Origin: Gammaproteobacteria bacterium
GTDB taxonomy: Bacteria; Pseudomonadota; Gammaproteobacteria; Pseudomonadales; Pseudohongiellaceae
DNA length: 64,000 nucleotides
Direction: 5' to 3'
NCBI GenBank assembly: GCA_030832825.1
Contig: JAURIJ010000001.1
Coordinates: 80,768 to 144,767, forward strand
Positions 8,703 through 17,182 of the stretch are shown piece after piece. Position numbers and translations under genes: made by a program. Position 1 is the stretch's first letter; every line of letters begins with the position of its first letter. The notes below the pieces were generated by a model. The model had not been told where the DNA came from. It did no database searches and saw nothing but the letters and a program-made list of their open reading frames with translations.

Positions 8703-8928
8703 ATGCATGTGGACGACGACGATGCCATTCGCGCCACCACTCGGATCGCCCTGGAACGCGTGGGGGGATTCGAGCTGCTCAGTTGCAGCGGTGGGGCGCA
8801 GGCGCTGGACCATGTCCACCGTTTCGGGTGGCGAGAACATCGAGCTGCTGATCGAGAAGGCCGACCTGGCGCTGTATCAGGCCAAGTCCGGCGGCCGCAA
8901 CTGCATCGTCGGCAGCGGCACACCATGA
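8703..8928 (+). pseudogene. Remnant of a response regulator-diguanylate cyclase (REC-GGDEF) gene
   Basis: Two in-order fragments in different frames survive between the FAD gene and rlmE. From 8703 the start of a receiver domain reads MHVDDDDAIRATTRIALER and VGGFELLSCSGGAQALDHV, with the acidic pocket Asp residues but no phosphorylation Asp. After about 8815 the other frame gives the end of a GGDEF domain, [21 protein letters not shown], with a stop at 8926-8928. The middle, including the phospho-acceptor, the GGDEF signature and most of both domains (roughly 250-350 residues), is missing. This is best read as a large internal deletion. The spacer 8466-8702 has no other gene I can support. 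Confidence 0.75.
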
Positions 8929-8971
8929 GCGGCAGCGGCATGCCGACCGCTGCCCGCGAGGGCTGACGCCC

Positions 8972-9595
8972 ATGGCAAGGTCCAAGAGCAGCCATCGCTG
9001 GATGGAAGAACACGTCAACGACCCCTGGGTGAAGAAGGCCCAGGTGGATGGCTATCGCTCCCGCGCCAGCTACAAGCTGCTGGAACTCATCGAGAAGGAT
9101 CGCCTGGTGCGCCCGGGCATGGTGGTGCTGGATCTCGGCTCCACGCCGGGCGGCTGGTCCCAGGTGGTCGCGCCGCTGCTGGGCAGCAAGGGCCGCCTGA
9201 TCGCCTCCGACATCCTGCCCATGGACCCGATTCCCCACGTGCACTTCATCCAGGGCGACTTCACCGAGCAGGACGTCTTCGACCAGATCACGGCGGCGCT
9301 CGACGGGGCCGGGGTGGACCTGGTGATGTCGGACATGGCGCCCAACATCAGTGGCGTGGACGCCGCCGACCAGTCCGCCTCGATGTACCTGGTGGAACTG
9401 GCGCTGGACATGGCCGTGCAGGTGCTCAAGAGCGGCGGCAACTTCGTGACCAAGGTGTTTCACGGCGAGGGCTACGAGGACTACCTGAAGGCGCTGCGCC
9501 CGCATTTCGAGAAGGTGGTGGTGCGCAAGCCTGAGGCCTCACGCTCGCGCTCGCGGGAAGTCTATGTGGTGGGCAAGGGGAAACGGGATGTCTGA
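8972..9595 (+). CDS. rlmE: 23S rRNA (uridine2552-2'-O)-methyltransferase
   Basis: RlmE (FtsJ/RrmJ) methylates the ribose of U2552 in the A-loop of 23S rRNA during late 50S assembly. The 207-residue protein shows the expected N-terminus ([29 protein letters not shown] with catalytic Lys), the SAM-binding motif [14 protein letters not shown], the catalytic Asp in [12 protein letters not shown], Lys in [10 protein letters not shown] and Glu in SREVYVVG, completing the K-D-K-E tetrad. Length and motif order are normal. It is not next to ftsH/yhbY here, unlike the enterobacterial arrangement. The start of the permease gene overlaps its 3' end by 8 nt. Confidence 0.95.
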   Translation: MARSKSSHRWMEEHVNDPWVKKAQVDGYRSRASYKLLELIEKDRLVRPGMVVLDLGSTPGGWSQVVAPLLGSKGRLIASDILPMDPIPHVHFIQGDFTEQDVFDQITAALDGAGVDLVMSDMAPNISGVDAADQSASMYLVELALDMAVQVLKSGGNFVTKVFHGEGYEDYLKALRPHFEKVVVRKPEASRSRSREVYVVGKGKRDV

Positions 9596-10922
9596 AGGCC
9601 ACCGCTACTCCCCTCGCACGGCCATCGCCGTCGTGGTGGCCAACATGGTCGGCACCGGCGTCTTCACCAGCATCGGCTTCCAGATCCTGGACATTCAGTC
9701 GAGCTTCGTTCTGCTCATGCTCTGGCTGGTGGGCGGCCTGCTGGCCCTGTGCGGCGCCCTCACCTATGCCGAGCTGGCGAGCCGGCTGCCGCGCTCGGGC
9801 GGGGAATACAATTTCCTGAGTCAGCTCTATCACCCGGCCGTGGGCTTCGTCTCGGGCTGGGTCTCGCTCACGGTGGGCTTTGCCGCGCCGACGGCGCTGG
9901 CGGCCATGACCTTCGCCGCCTACCTCGACTCGGCCGTGGGCCATCTGCTGCCGGTGAACCGGCAGTTCGCCGCGCTGCTGCTGGTGCTCGTCATCACCTT
10001 CGTGCACGGCCGCGACCACAAGGCCAGCGGCGGTCTGCAGAACTGGTTCACGCTCATCAAGATCCTGCTGATCGCCCTCTTCGTCACGGCGGTGACGCTC
10101 AGCACAGACACGCCCCAGCCGGTGCACCTGCTGCCGGGCGAGGGCGATGGCGCCCTGCTGCTCTCCAGTGCCTTCGCCGTGTCGCTGATCTACGTGAACT
10201 ATGCCTACACGGGCTGGAATGCCGCGACCTACATCACCGGCGAGATCGAGAACCCCGCACGCTCGGTGCCCCTGGTGCTGATCGGCGGCACAGCCATCGT
10301 CATCGTGCTCTATCTGGCGCTCAATGCGACCTTCCTCTACGCGGTGCCCATGGACCTGCTCGCCGGCAAGGTGGAAGCGGGCGTGATCGTGGCCGAGAAC
10401 ACCTTCGGCGCGCTGGGCGCGATGCTGATGGGGGGGATGCTGTCGCTGCTGCTGATCTCCACGGTCAGCGCCATGCTGATGGCGGGGCCACGCGTGCTGC
10501 AGGTGATGGGCGAGGACTTCCGGCTGTTCCGGATGCTGGCGGTGAAGAACGCGGGGGGCGTGCCGCGGCGCGCCGTCTACACCCAGGGCGGCCTGGCGGC
10601 ACTGTTCATTCTCACCTCGACCTTCGAGTCGGTGCTGGTGTTCTCGGGATTCATCCTGGGCCTGAGCTCACTGGCCACCGTGCTGGGCATCTTCGTGCTG
10701 CGCGCCCGCCACGGCGAAGGCCGGGAACCCGACGTGGCGGCCTACCGCACGTGGGCCTATCCCCTGCCCCCGCTCATCTACGGCGCCATCATGCTGTGGA
10801 CGCTGGGCTTCATCACGGTCGACCGTCCGCTGGAAGCCGGCGCGGCGGCCGTCATCATCGCGCTCGGCCTGGTGTGCTATCTGCTCACCGAACGCCACTC
10901 ACGCGCCGGCAAGTCTCACTGA
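9588..10922 (+). CDS. APC-superfamily amino acid permease
   Basis: A 444-residue inner-membrane transporter with about 12 hydrophobic helices. The first helix carries the glycine-rich [16 protein letters not shown], typical of the unwound substrate-binding segment in APC permeases, followed by [22 protein letters not shown], another family hallmark. [25 protein letters not shown] matches helix 6 and the loop after it. The ATG at 9588 lies inside rlmE (8-nt overlap), suggesting coupled translation; upstream starts are in rlmE coding sequence and less likely. Substrate is not evident. It converges with the persulfide dioxygenase gene, overlapping its 3' end by 7 bp. Confidence 0.88.
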   Translation: MSEGHRYSPRTAIAVVVANMVGTGVFTSIGFQILDIQSSFVLLMLWLVGGLLALCGALTYAELASRLPRSGGEYNFLSQLYHPAVGFVSGWVSLTVGFAAPTALAAMTFAAYLDSAVGHLLPVNRQFAALLLVLVITFVHGRDHKASGGLQNWFTLIKILLIALFVTAVTLSTDTPQPVHLLPGEGDGALLLSSAFAVSLIYVNYAYTGWNAATYITGEIENPARSVPLVLIGGTAIVIVLYLALNATFLYAVPMDLLAGKVEAGVIVAENTFGALGAMLMGGMLSLLLISTVSAMLMAGPRVLQVMGEDFRLFRMLAVKNAGGVPRRAVYTQGGLAALFILTSTFESVLVFSGFILGLSSLATVLGIFVLRARHGEGREPDVAAYRTWAYPLPPLIYGAIMLWTLGFITVDRPLEAGAAAVIIALGLVCYLLTERHSRAGKSH

Positions 10923-11956
10923 TCGTGCCAGTGCAGAATGCCGCCGCGAATGTTCGCCGCGCGCTCGTGACCGGCCGACTTCAGGATGGCAATGGCCAGG
11001 GACGAACGCCGGCCTGAGCGGCACAGCGTGACCACCGGTTTGTCTTTCGGCACCTCGCCCACACGCTCGCGCAGCTCGCTCAGCGGAATGGTCAGCGCAT
11101 TGTGCAGACCGATCACCGGCTCGCCGAGTTCATCGGCCTCGCGCACATCGAGGATGGTGACCGAGGGCTGATTCTGCACCACCCATTCCGGTTCGACCTC
11201 GGGAATGCCGGCGAAGCTGACATGCAGATCGGCCCAGTCCGGCTCCTCCGGCAGGCGTCCGCTTTCCGGCATGCCGCTGCGCAGATTGTTGGGCAGGGCC
11301 TCGTCGATCTTCTTCGGGTGCGGCAGCTGCATCGCCTTCATGTAGTGCACGAAGTCCTTCTCGTTGGCGCCGCCGCCCACGCGGGGATTGAAGCGCTTTT
11401 CCTCGCCCACCGAGGAGCGCGTGCGACCGTTGTAATCGTGCGCCGGATACACCGCACAGGTGTCGGGCAACGAGAACAGCTGCTCGGTGATGGAGTGATA
11501 CAGGCGCGCCGGGTCCCCCTGCTGGAAATCGCTGCGCCCGCAGCCGCGAATCAGCAGCGCATCACCGGTGAACACCATGCTCTGATCCGCCAGCACGAAG
11601 CTGGTGCAGCCATTGGTGTGACCGGGCGTGGCGCGGGCCTCCAGGGTGATGCCATGCACGCCGAAGTGCTGGCCGTGATGCAGCGGGAGGTCGACATTCA
11701 CCGCACCGGCGCTGGCCGACAGTGCGATCTGACAACCGGTTTTCTGCTTCAGCAGCCAGGCCGCGGTGATGTGGTCGGCATGGGCGTGCGTGTCCACCAC
11801 GATTTTCAAGTGCAGGCCGAGTTCGTGCAGCAGGGCCAGGTCACGCTGAGCCTGCTCGAACACCGGGTCGATCAGGATGGCTTCGTGGCTGTGTTCATCG
11901 GCCAGCAGGTAGGTGTAGGTGGACGAGGGCGCGTCATAGAGCTGACGAAAGATCAT
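10916..11956 (-). CDS. Persulfide dioxygenase-rhodanese fusion (ETHE1-like)
   Basis: A 346-residue cytosolic sulfur-oxidation enzyme. Residues 1-240 form an ETHE1/Blh-type metallo-beta-lactamase domain with THAHADHITAAWLL, ATPGHTNGCTSF, FTGDALLIRGCGRSDFQQG and VYPAHDYNGRTRSSVGEE, which bind one iron and oxidise glutathione persulfide to sulfite. Residues 260-346 form a rhodanese domain with the active-site loop TLCRSGRRSSLA (catalytic Cys). Such fusions can convert persulfide plus sulfite to thiosulfate. The gene starts inside the end of the upstream CBS-protein gene (4-nt overlap), so they form an operon. Function is from family knowledge; the domain calls are clear. Confidence 0.88.
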   Translation of the reverse strand: MIFRQLYDAPSSTYTYLLADEHSHEAILIDPVFEQAQRDLALLHELGLHLKIVVDTHAHADHITAAWLLKQKTGCQIALSASAGAVNVDLPLHHGQHFGVHGITLEARATPGHTNGCTSFVLADQSMVFTGDALLIRGCGRSDFQQGDPARLYHSITEQLFSLPDTCAVYPAHDYNGRTRSSVGEEKRFNPRVGGGANEKDFVHYMKAMQLPHPKKIDEALPNNLRSGMPESGRLPEEPDWADLHVSFAGIPEVEPEWVVQNQPSVTILDVREADELGEPVIGLHNALTIPLSELRERVGEVPKDKPVVTLCRSGRRSSLAIAILKSAGHERAANIRGGILHWHDQ

Positions 11957-12414
11957 GGGGAGCTGACTCCTGCTGCAGAGGGCTGGTTGGTGGCGTTGTT
12001 GAAGCGGTTCCGATTGGCTTCCAGCAGACGGAAGATGTCGCGCGTGGTGACGATGCCCTCGATGCGATTGTCGGCATCGACGATGGGAATGCAGGCGATG
12101 CTGCGATGATTGAACAGGTGGATGGCCTCGAACACATCGGCAGTGCGCGGCAGCGTCCAGGGCTTGCGCGTCATGATCTGGTGCGCACGCTTGTTCAGCG
12201 TGGCGGTGTCGCGGGCCGACTCCAGCGGCGTGCCCAGATTCGGACTCAGGGCCTTGTAGAGGTCACGGTCGGTGATCACCCCGTAGAGAATGCCGTCCTC
12301 CTGCACCGGCAGATGATGAAACGGCGCCACGTCGAGCAATTCCTTGATGGCCCGCAGACTGTCATCGAGCTCCTCCGTGACCACGGGGCGCGTCATTATG
12401 CTTTCCAGAATCAT
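11953..12414 (-). CDS. Tandem CBS-domain protein
   Basis: A 153-residue protein made of a single CBS pair (Bateman module), residues about 5-65 and 75-135: SIMTRPVVTEELDDSLRAIK, VAPFHHLPVQEDGILYGVIT, IMTRKPWTLPRTADVFEAI and ACIPIVDADNRIEGIVTTRD. CBS pairs bind adenine nucleotides and sense energy or redox state. Start chosen at the ATG at 12414, which has GGAGGAAAG just upstream. The 4-nt overlap with the persulfide dioxygenase gene suggests a regulatory or accessory role in sulfide detoxification, but that is inference from context. Its promoter should lie in 12415-12532, shared back-to-back with the peroxiredoxin gene. Confidence 0.85.
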   Translation of the reverse strand: MILESIMTRPVVTEELDDSLRAIKELLDVAPFHHLPVQEDGILYGVITDRDLYKALSPNLGTPLESARDTATLNKRAHQIMTRKPWTLPRTADVFEAIHLFNHRSIACIPIVDADNRIEGIVTTRDIFRLLEANRNRFNNATNQPSAAGVSSP

Positions 12415-12532
12415 CTTTCCTCCCCGGGCGCGCATGGTGTTTTGCGGCCGCCTGTAACATCATCGCGCCGCGGCGGTCTCTCTGCAGTATCTCCCCGCAT
12501 GTCCCTGAAGAACAATAGCCCTGGAGCCTGAC

Positions 12533-13111
12533 ATGACCCGATTCCCTGCCCGTCTGCCCGCCCTGCTCGCCCTCTTGCTGCTCGCCCTGCCCCCTGCCTT
12601 GACGGCTCAGGCGCAGGAATTCGTCTGGGCCCCCTCGCTCGCCGTGGGCAGCCCGCTGCCGCCCATCAGCGCCGTCGATCAGAATGGCGTGCGTCACACG
12701 CTGGCCGATCTCACGGGCGAGAACGGCCTGGTGCTGGTGCTCAGCCGCTCCTTCGACTGGTGCCCGTTCTGCATCTCGCAGCTGGAGCGTCTGGTGGAAC
12801 GCGAGGCCGAGTTTGCCGCCCTGGGCTTCAAGGTGGCCGCCATGACCTACGACCCGGTGGCCACGCTCAAGGAAGCCGAAGCGGAATATGGCGCCACGTT
12901 TCCCCTCTTGTACGACGAGGGCAACACGCACGTGAAGGCCATGGGCATTCTGAACACGCAGTACAGCCCAGGGCAGCGCGCCTATGGCATTCCGTATCCC
13001 GGCATCTTCGTGCTCGACGCCCAGGGCGTGATCCGCGCCAAGCTGGCCGAGGAAGACTACAAGGTCCGGCCGGATTTCAGTCTGGTGCTGGAAGCCGCCG
13101 CCGGCCTCTGA
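12533..13111 (+). CDS. Exported AhpC/TSA-family peroxiredoxin-like protein
   Basis: A 192-residue thioredoxin-fold protein with a cleavable signal peptide (RLPALLALLLLALPPALTAQA, cut near AQA-QEF). The AhpC/TSA-like core follows: VGSPLPPISAVDQNG, VLVLSRSFDWCPFCISQLERL with a CPFC pair at the peroxidatic position, and YGIPYPGIFVLDAQGVIRAK. Probably a periplasmic thiol peroxidase or disulfide oxidoreductase; the CxxC rather than the usual T-x-x-C peroxidatic site leaves this open. It converges on the DUF547 gene with 7 nt between stop codons. Confidence 0.78.
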   Translation: MTRFPARLPALLALLLLALPPALTAQAQEFVWAPSLAVGSPLPPISAVDQNGVRHTLADLTGENGLVLVLSRSFDWCPFCISQLERLVEREAEFAALGFKVAAMTYDPVATLKEAEAEYGATFPLLYDEGNTHVKAMGILNTQYSPGQRAYGIPYPGIFVLDAQGVIRAKLAEEDYKVRPDFSLVLEAAAGL

Positions 13112-13118
13112 GCAGTGA

Positions 13119-13889
13119 TCACTGCGCGTTGAGGTTCCAGTTGTAGGGGATCGCGGCGCGCAGGCGGATCTGCGGCGGCAGGTCGCGGTAACGACGCACG
13201 AAGGCCTCGACGCCGCCAGCACTGTCGAAGTCCTCCTCGAACCAGTCGAATATCTGGGACACCTGCACCTGGGTGCCTTCGATGCGCAGGCCCTTGCTGG
13301 CATTGTCGAGAAAGCGCCGGGTCTGATCTTCCAGCTGCGCGTCCATCTGCGCCACCGTGAAGGCCTCGCGGCGCAGATCGGGGCAGCTCAGCGAGGCGCA
13401 CACGATGGCGAAGTGGATGCGCGCTTCGCCCAGCGGGCGCAGAATCTCGTGCTCGATCTCGTCAAGCGTGACCATCCTGCCACCCAGCATGCCGACGGGT
13501 TTCTTCCACACGGGCGAGAACAGCGAGCCTGCATCGCGGATGCTCGCGAGCGGCAGGTTGTCGATCACCATGCGGATGGCGTAGAGGTTATAGACATTGC
13601 TGTAGAAGGCCACCTTGTCGGCCGTGGTCTGCAGCGTTGCCAGCGGGAAACTCTCAACCTGGGCCAGCACCTGCGGGTAGCGCGAGTCGCTTGCCCAGGC
13701 GCTGTAGTCGACGGCGTGGAAACTCACGCCATCGCGCTCGGTGAGCCCCACGTGCTCGGCCAGCAGCGCGTTGTAGAGCGTCCAGTCCTGCGCCCGGGCG
13801 GTGGCAGGCGCGACGAGCAGTGCGGCCAGCAGGCAGGTGCCGAGCAGACCGGCGCCCAGCGTCTCGTGTAACATGGCGAACGTGAACAT
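13119..13889 (-). CDS. Exported DUF547-domain protein
   Basis: A 256-residue secreted protein of unknown function. Signal peptide about residues 1-33 (hydrophobic LLGTCLLAALLVAPATARAQ). The DUF547 domain then shows FYSNVYNLYAIRMVIDNLPLASI, GRMVTLDEIEHEILRPLGEARIHFAIVCASLSCPDL and FLDNASKGLRI, all characteristic. The conserved ASLSCP cysteine and preceding His hint at a thiol-dependent fold, but no reaction is established. Start at the ATG at 13889, which has GGAGAC upstream; an earlier in-frame ATG at 13964 would overlap the divergent sigma-factor gene and precede an un-signal-like leader. Divergent from the ECF sigma gene with 64 nt between starts. Confidence 0.82.
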   Translation of the reverse strand: MFTFAMLHETLGAGLLGTCLLAALLVAPATARAQDWTLYNALLAEHVGLTERDGVSFHAVDYSAWASDSRYPQVLAQVESFPLATLQTTADKVAFYSNVYNLYAIRMVIDNLPLASIRDAGSLFSPVWKKPVGMLGGRMVTLDEIEHEILRPLGEARIHFAIVCASLSCPDLRREAFTVAQMDAQLEDQTRRFLDNASKGLRIEGTQVQVSQIFDWFEEDFDSAGGVEAFVRRYRDLPPQIRLRAAIPYNWNLNAQ

Positions 13890-13953
13890 AGTGTCTCCGC
13901 AGACGGGGAAGCGTGTGTTGTTTACCTGACAACAGGACTGATGGATCACCGGC

Positions 13954-14580
13954 ATGTTACACAATGATCAGCAAGCGCTGGACATCGACGCCCTGCGCCG
14001 AGGTGACCGCGCGATGTTCACGCGTCTGGTGGCTCTGCATCATCGGCGCTTGGTGATCGTGGCGCGCGCCATCGTCGGCGAGGCCTGGGCCGAGGAAGTC
14101 GTGCAGGAAGCCTGGATCAGCGTGCATCGCGCACTGCCGAAATTCGAGGGGCGTTCCAGCCTGCTGACCTGGCTCTACACCATCGTGCGCAATGAAGCCC
14201 GCACGCGACTGGGCAAGGAGGCGCGTTATGTGTCACTGGACACCTTCCCCGAAAACTCCCACGAAGACACCCTGCGCGCCCTGAACATGGCGTTTCGCGG
14301 CGACGGCCACTGGCAGGGAGCCCCCGCCGACTGGCATGTGGACTCGCCCCTGGCGTGGCTGGAAAACACGGCATTGCAGGACTGCATCAACCGCACCCTG
14401 GAACGCCTCAGCGCCGATCAGCGCGCCGTCTTCACCCTGCGCGATCTGCAGCAGATGGAGTTGCAGGACATCTGTAACATCCTGGAACTGAGCAACTCCA
14501 ATGTGCGGGTTCTGCTGCACCGGGCGCGCCTCACGCTCATGCAGGTCATCAATCGCTATCAGGAGACAGGCTCATGTTGA
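13954..14580 (+). CDS. ECF-family RNA polymerase sigma factor
   Basis: A 208-residue group 4 sigma factor. Region 2 spans about residues 15-90 (FTRLVALHHRRLVIVARAI, EEVVQEAWISVHRALPKF, SSLLTWLYTIVRNEARTRLG) and region 4 about 135-195 (INRTLERLSADQRAVFTLRD, ELQDICNILELSNSNVRVLL, HRARLTLM). A ~45-residue acidic linker separates them. It overlaps the next gene, a small zinc anti-sigma-like protein, by 7 nt, the usual sigma/anti-sigma pairing. Its natural regulon is unknown. The TonB-dependent receptor immediately downstream is a pseudogene. Confidence 0.93.
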   Translation: MLHNDQQALDIDALRRGDRAMFTRLVALHHRRLVIVARAIVGEAWAEEVVQEAWISVHRALPKFEGRSSLLTWLYTIVRNEARTRLGKEARYVSLDTFPENSHEDTLRALNMAFRGDGHWQGAPADWHVDSPLAWLENTALQDCINRTLERLSADQRAVFTLRDLQQMELQDICNILELSNSNVRVLLHRARLTLMQVINRYQETGSC

Positions 14581-14813
14581 GGTGCAAGGACATCGCCGCG
14601 CATGCCAGCGAACACATCGACGGCGAGCTGAACTGGAAGCAGTCGCTGGGCTATGGCTTGCATCTGCTCGTCTGCGGCTACTGCCGCCGCTTCGTGCGCC
14701 AGCTGCGCACCACCATCGCCTGCGCCCGAGCGGTTGCTGCCGACGACGCCCTGGCCCACGACGAGGCCCGCAGGATTTCCGAGCGCGTGTACGACCACGC
14801 CTCCAGACCCTGA
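14574..14813 (+). CDS. Small zinc-finger (ZAS/zf-HC2) putative anti-sigma factor
   Basis: A 79-residue protein with the H-x3-C-x2-C signature as HLLVCGYCRRF (about residues 30-40), preceded by SEHIDGELNW, the typical ZAS helix that clamps ECF sigma factors. There is no membrane segment, so it would be a soluble anti-sigma, possibly redox-sensitive through its zinc cysteines. Its start overlaps the end of the sigma gene by 7 nt, implying coupled synthesis. The target sigma factor is inferred from that pairing. Confidence 0.82.
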   Translation: MLRCKDIAAHASEHIDGELNWKQSLGYGLHLLVCGYCRRFVRQLRTTIACARAVAADDALAHDEARRISERVYDHASRP

Positions 14814-14839
14814 CGCTTCACCCCTGTTTCAACCACTGA

Positions 14840-17182
14840 GAGACCCCATTCCGCCACAGCCCGTTGTCCCTGGCCATCGCTGCCGCCAGCCTTGTGCTCT
14901 GCGGCACTGCGCTCGCCCAGCCGGCCGCGCAGGAGACCATCGATACCATCGTGGTGACGGGCAGTCGCAGCCTTGAGCGCTCCATTCTGGAATCCCCAGT
15001 TCCAGTGGACACCTTCGATGCCGAAGACGTGCGCGACTCCGGCGCCCGGGCGGGTGAGCTGGGCGAGGCCCTGGCCACCCTGGTGCCTTCGTTCAACTTC
15101 CTGCGCCAGTCCAACTCCGGCACTTCCGATCACGTGCGTGCCGGCCAGCTGCGCGGCCTGAGCCCCGACCAGATGCTGGTGCTGGTGAACGGCAAGCGCC
15201 GCCACACCTCCGCCGTGGTGAACAGCGAGACCAAGATCGGGCGCGGCACCGCCGCCGTGGACTTCAACACGCTGCCGCTGAATGCCGTGCACCACGTGGA
15301 AGTGCTGCGTGACGGCGCCGGTGCGCAGTATGGCTCCGACGCCATCGACGAAGAAATCACGGATGGGCAGACGCTGACGCTGGACGGCAAGGCGGGCCTC
15401 AAGCTCGCCGGTGGCGGCTTCCTCAATGCCGGTTTCGACATGAAGCGCCGCAATGCCACCGATCGCGCCGGCTTTGACACCATCCCGTTCTTTTACCCCG
15501 CCACCCCGGCGAACCTGGCGCTCAAGGGCAAGCGCAACTACGCCAAGGGCGACCCGCAGGTGCACGACGCCAATCTGTAGTTCAACGCCGAGAAGCCGCT
15601 CGGCGCCAGCATCCTCTACGCCTTCGGCACGCTGGGCAACCGCGACACCGAAGGCGCCACGTTCTTCCGTTACCCCGATGAATCGCGCAATGTGCCGGCC
15701 GTCTACCCGCAGGGCTACCGCCCCATCACCCTGGGCGAGAACCGCGACCACGGCCTGACCGTGGGCATGAGCGGCCGTGTGGGCGACTGGACCACCGAGA
15801 CCAGCGCCACCGTGGGCGGCAACCGTTTCGCTTACGGCACGAAGAATTCCTTGAACGCGTCCTATGGTGCCGCCAGCCCCACCCGTTTCGACTCCGGCGA
15901 GTACCTGCTGGATCAGCTGACCGTGAATGCCAACGTGCAGCGCGCCACCCCCTATGACACGGCGCTCGGCACCGTGCACGTGGCGGCCGGCGCGGAATAC
16001 CGCAAGGAGAAGTTCCGCACCCGCGCAGGCGATGACGCGTCCTGGATGGCCGACCCGTTCAGTGGCGACATCGGGGCTCAGGGCGCCATCGGCCTGACCC
16101 CGGCCGACGAGGCCCGCGAGGCCCGCGAAGTGTTCAGCCTGTACGTGAGCGCCTCGGATCAGGTGACCGATCGCCTGCTGCTGGACACCGCCGCGCGCTG
16201 GGAGCACTACTCGGACTTCGGCGACGAACTCAGCGGCAAGGCCGCCGTCTACTTCGAACTGGCCGAGGGCTACGGCCTGCGCGGCGCGCTGTCCAACAGC
16301 CTGCGCGCGCCGGCTCTGATCCAGATCGGCTTCTCCGACCGCAGCACCAACTTCGGTGACAATCGCAGCCTGGTGAACACCGTGACACTGCCGGTGGCCA
16401 ATCCCATCGCGCTGTCACTCGGGGCCTCGGCACTCAAGCCGGAAACCGCCATCAACCAGAGCATCGGTCTGACGGCGCAGCCGAGCAACAACGTGACGGT
16501 GACTCTGGACGCGTTCCAGATCGACGTGGACGACCGCATCACTCTGTCCGACCGCCTGTTCGGCGCGCCGCTGGTGAACTTCGTGCAGGCCCAGGCGGGC
16601 GGCGCCGGCATTCAGTCCGTGCGCTTCTTCACCAATGCCATCGACACGCAAACGCGCGGCATCGACCTGATCGTGACGCACGAGGCGCCGCTGTTCGACG
16701 GCGACTTGAACCTGACCTTCGGCTACAGCTACGCGAAGACCGAGATCGAGCGCATCACCGCCACCCCGGCCCAGCTGCGCGCGCTGGACAGCAGCTTCGC
16801 GCTGATCGGCGTGGAAGAGATCAACACCATCGAGGAATCGGCCCCGCGCCAGAAGTCCAGCCTGCTGACCACGTGGACGCGTGACCGCCTGACACTGGTC
16901 AACCGCATCCATTATTTCGGCAGTGTGGTACGGGTGTTCAATTTCGGCGGGGGGTTCGAGCCGCGTCAGCGCTATGGCGCCGAGACGGGCGTGGACATCG
17001 AGGGCAGCTACTTGATTCACCCGGGCGTGACCTTCACCCTTGGCGTGAACAATGTCTTCGACAATTACGCGGATCTTTCCAGTGCCGACATCAACTTCTT
17101 CGGCAATCTGCCGCTTGCCTGCAAGCGAACGGTGTGCTCGCAGGCAAGCTCCAAGACTATCCATCACGAGCCCAGGCGGTAG
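14840..17182 (+). pseudogene. TonB-dependent receptor, inactivated by several lesions
   Basis: Outer-membrane receptor remnant of about 780 codons in one frame. (1) The signal peptide reads TPFRHSPLSLAIAAASLVL but no ATG or GTG precedes it, only a stop at 14837-14839; TTG at 14864 is the sole candidate. (2) The plug runs normally (TIVVTGSRSLERSI, LVLVNGKRRHTSAVVNSE, GAGAQYGSDAI) then jumps to DEEITDGQTLTLDG, losing the expected AGVINI-type segment in frame. (3) TAG at 15578-15580 interrupts VHDANL-FNAEKPLG. (4) After the late beta-strands (GVNNVFDNYADLS) the terminal strand is replaced by translated REP hairpin sequence. A folded receptor is not expected. Original substrate unknown. Confidence 0.85.
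17113..17152. repeat. REP pair (BIME-like) at the receptor pseudogene 3' end
   Basis: Two facing REP half-elements: arms GCTTGCCTGC (17113-17122) and GCAGGCAAGC (17140-17149) with an 18-nt... 17-nt loop, each continuing into the GCGAAC or GCTCC ends typical of Pseudomonas REP units. It lies at the convergence of the receptor pseudogene and the DUF5916 gene and is read through by the former. Confidence 0.8.
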
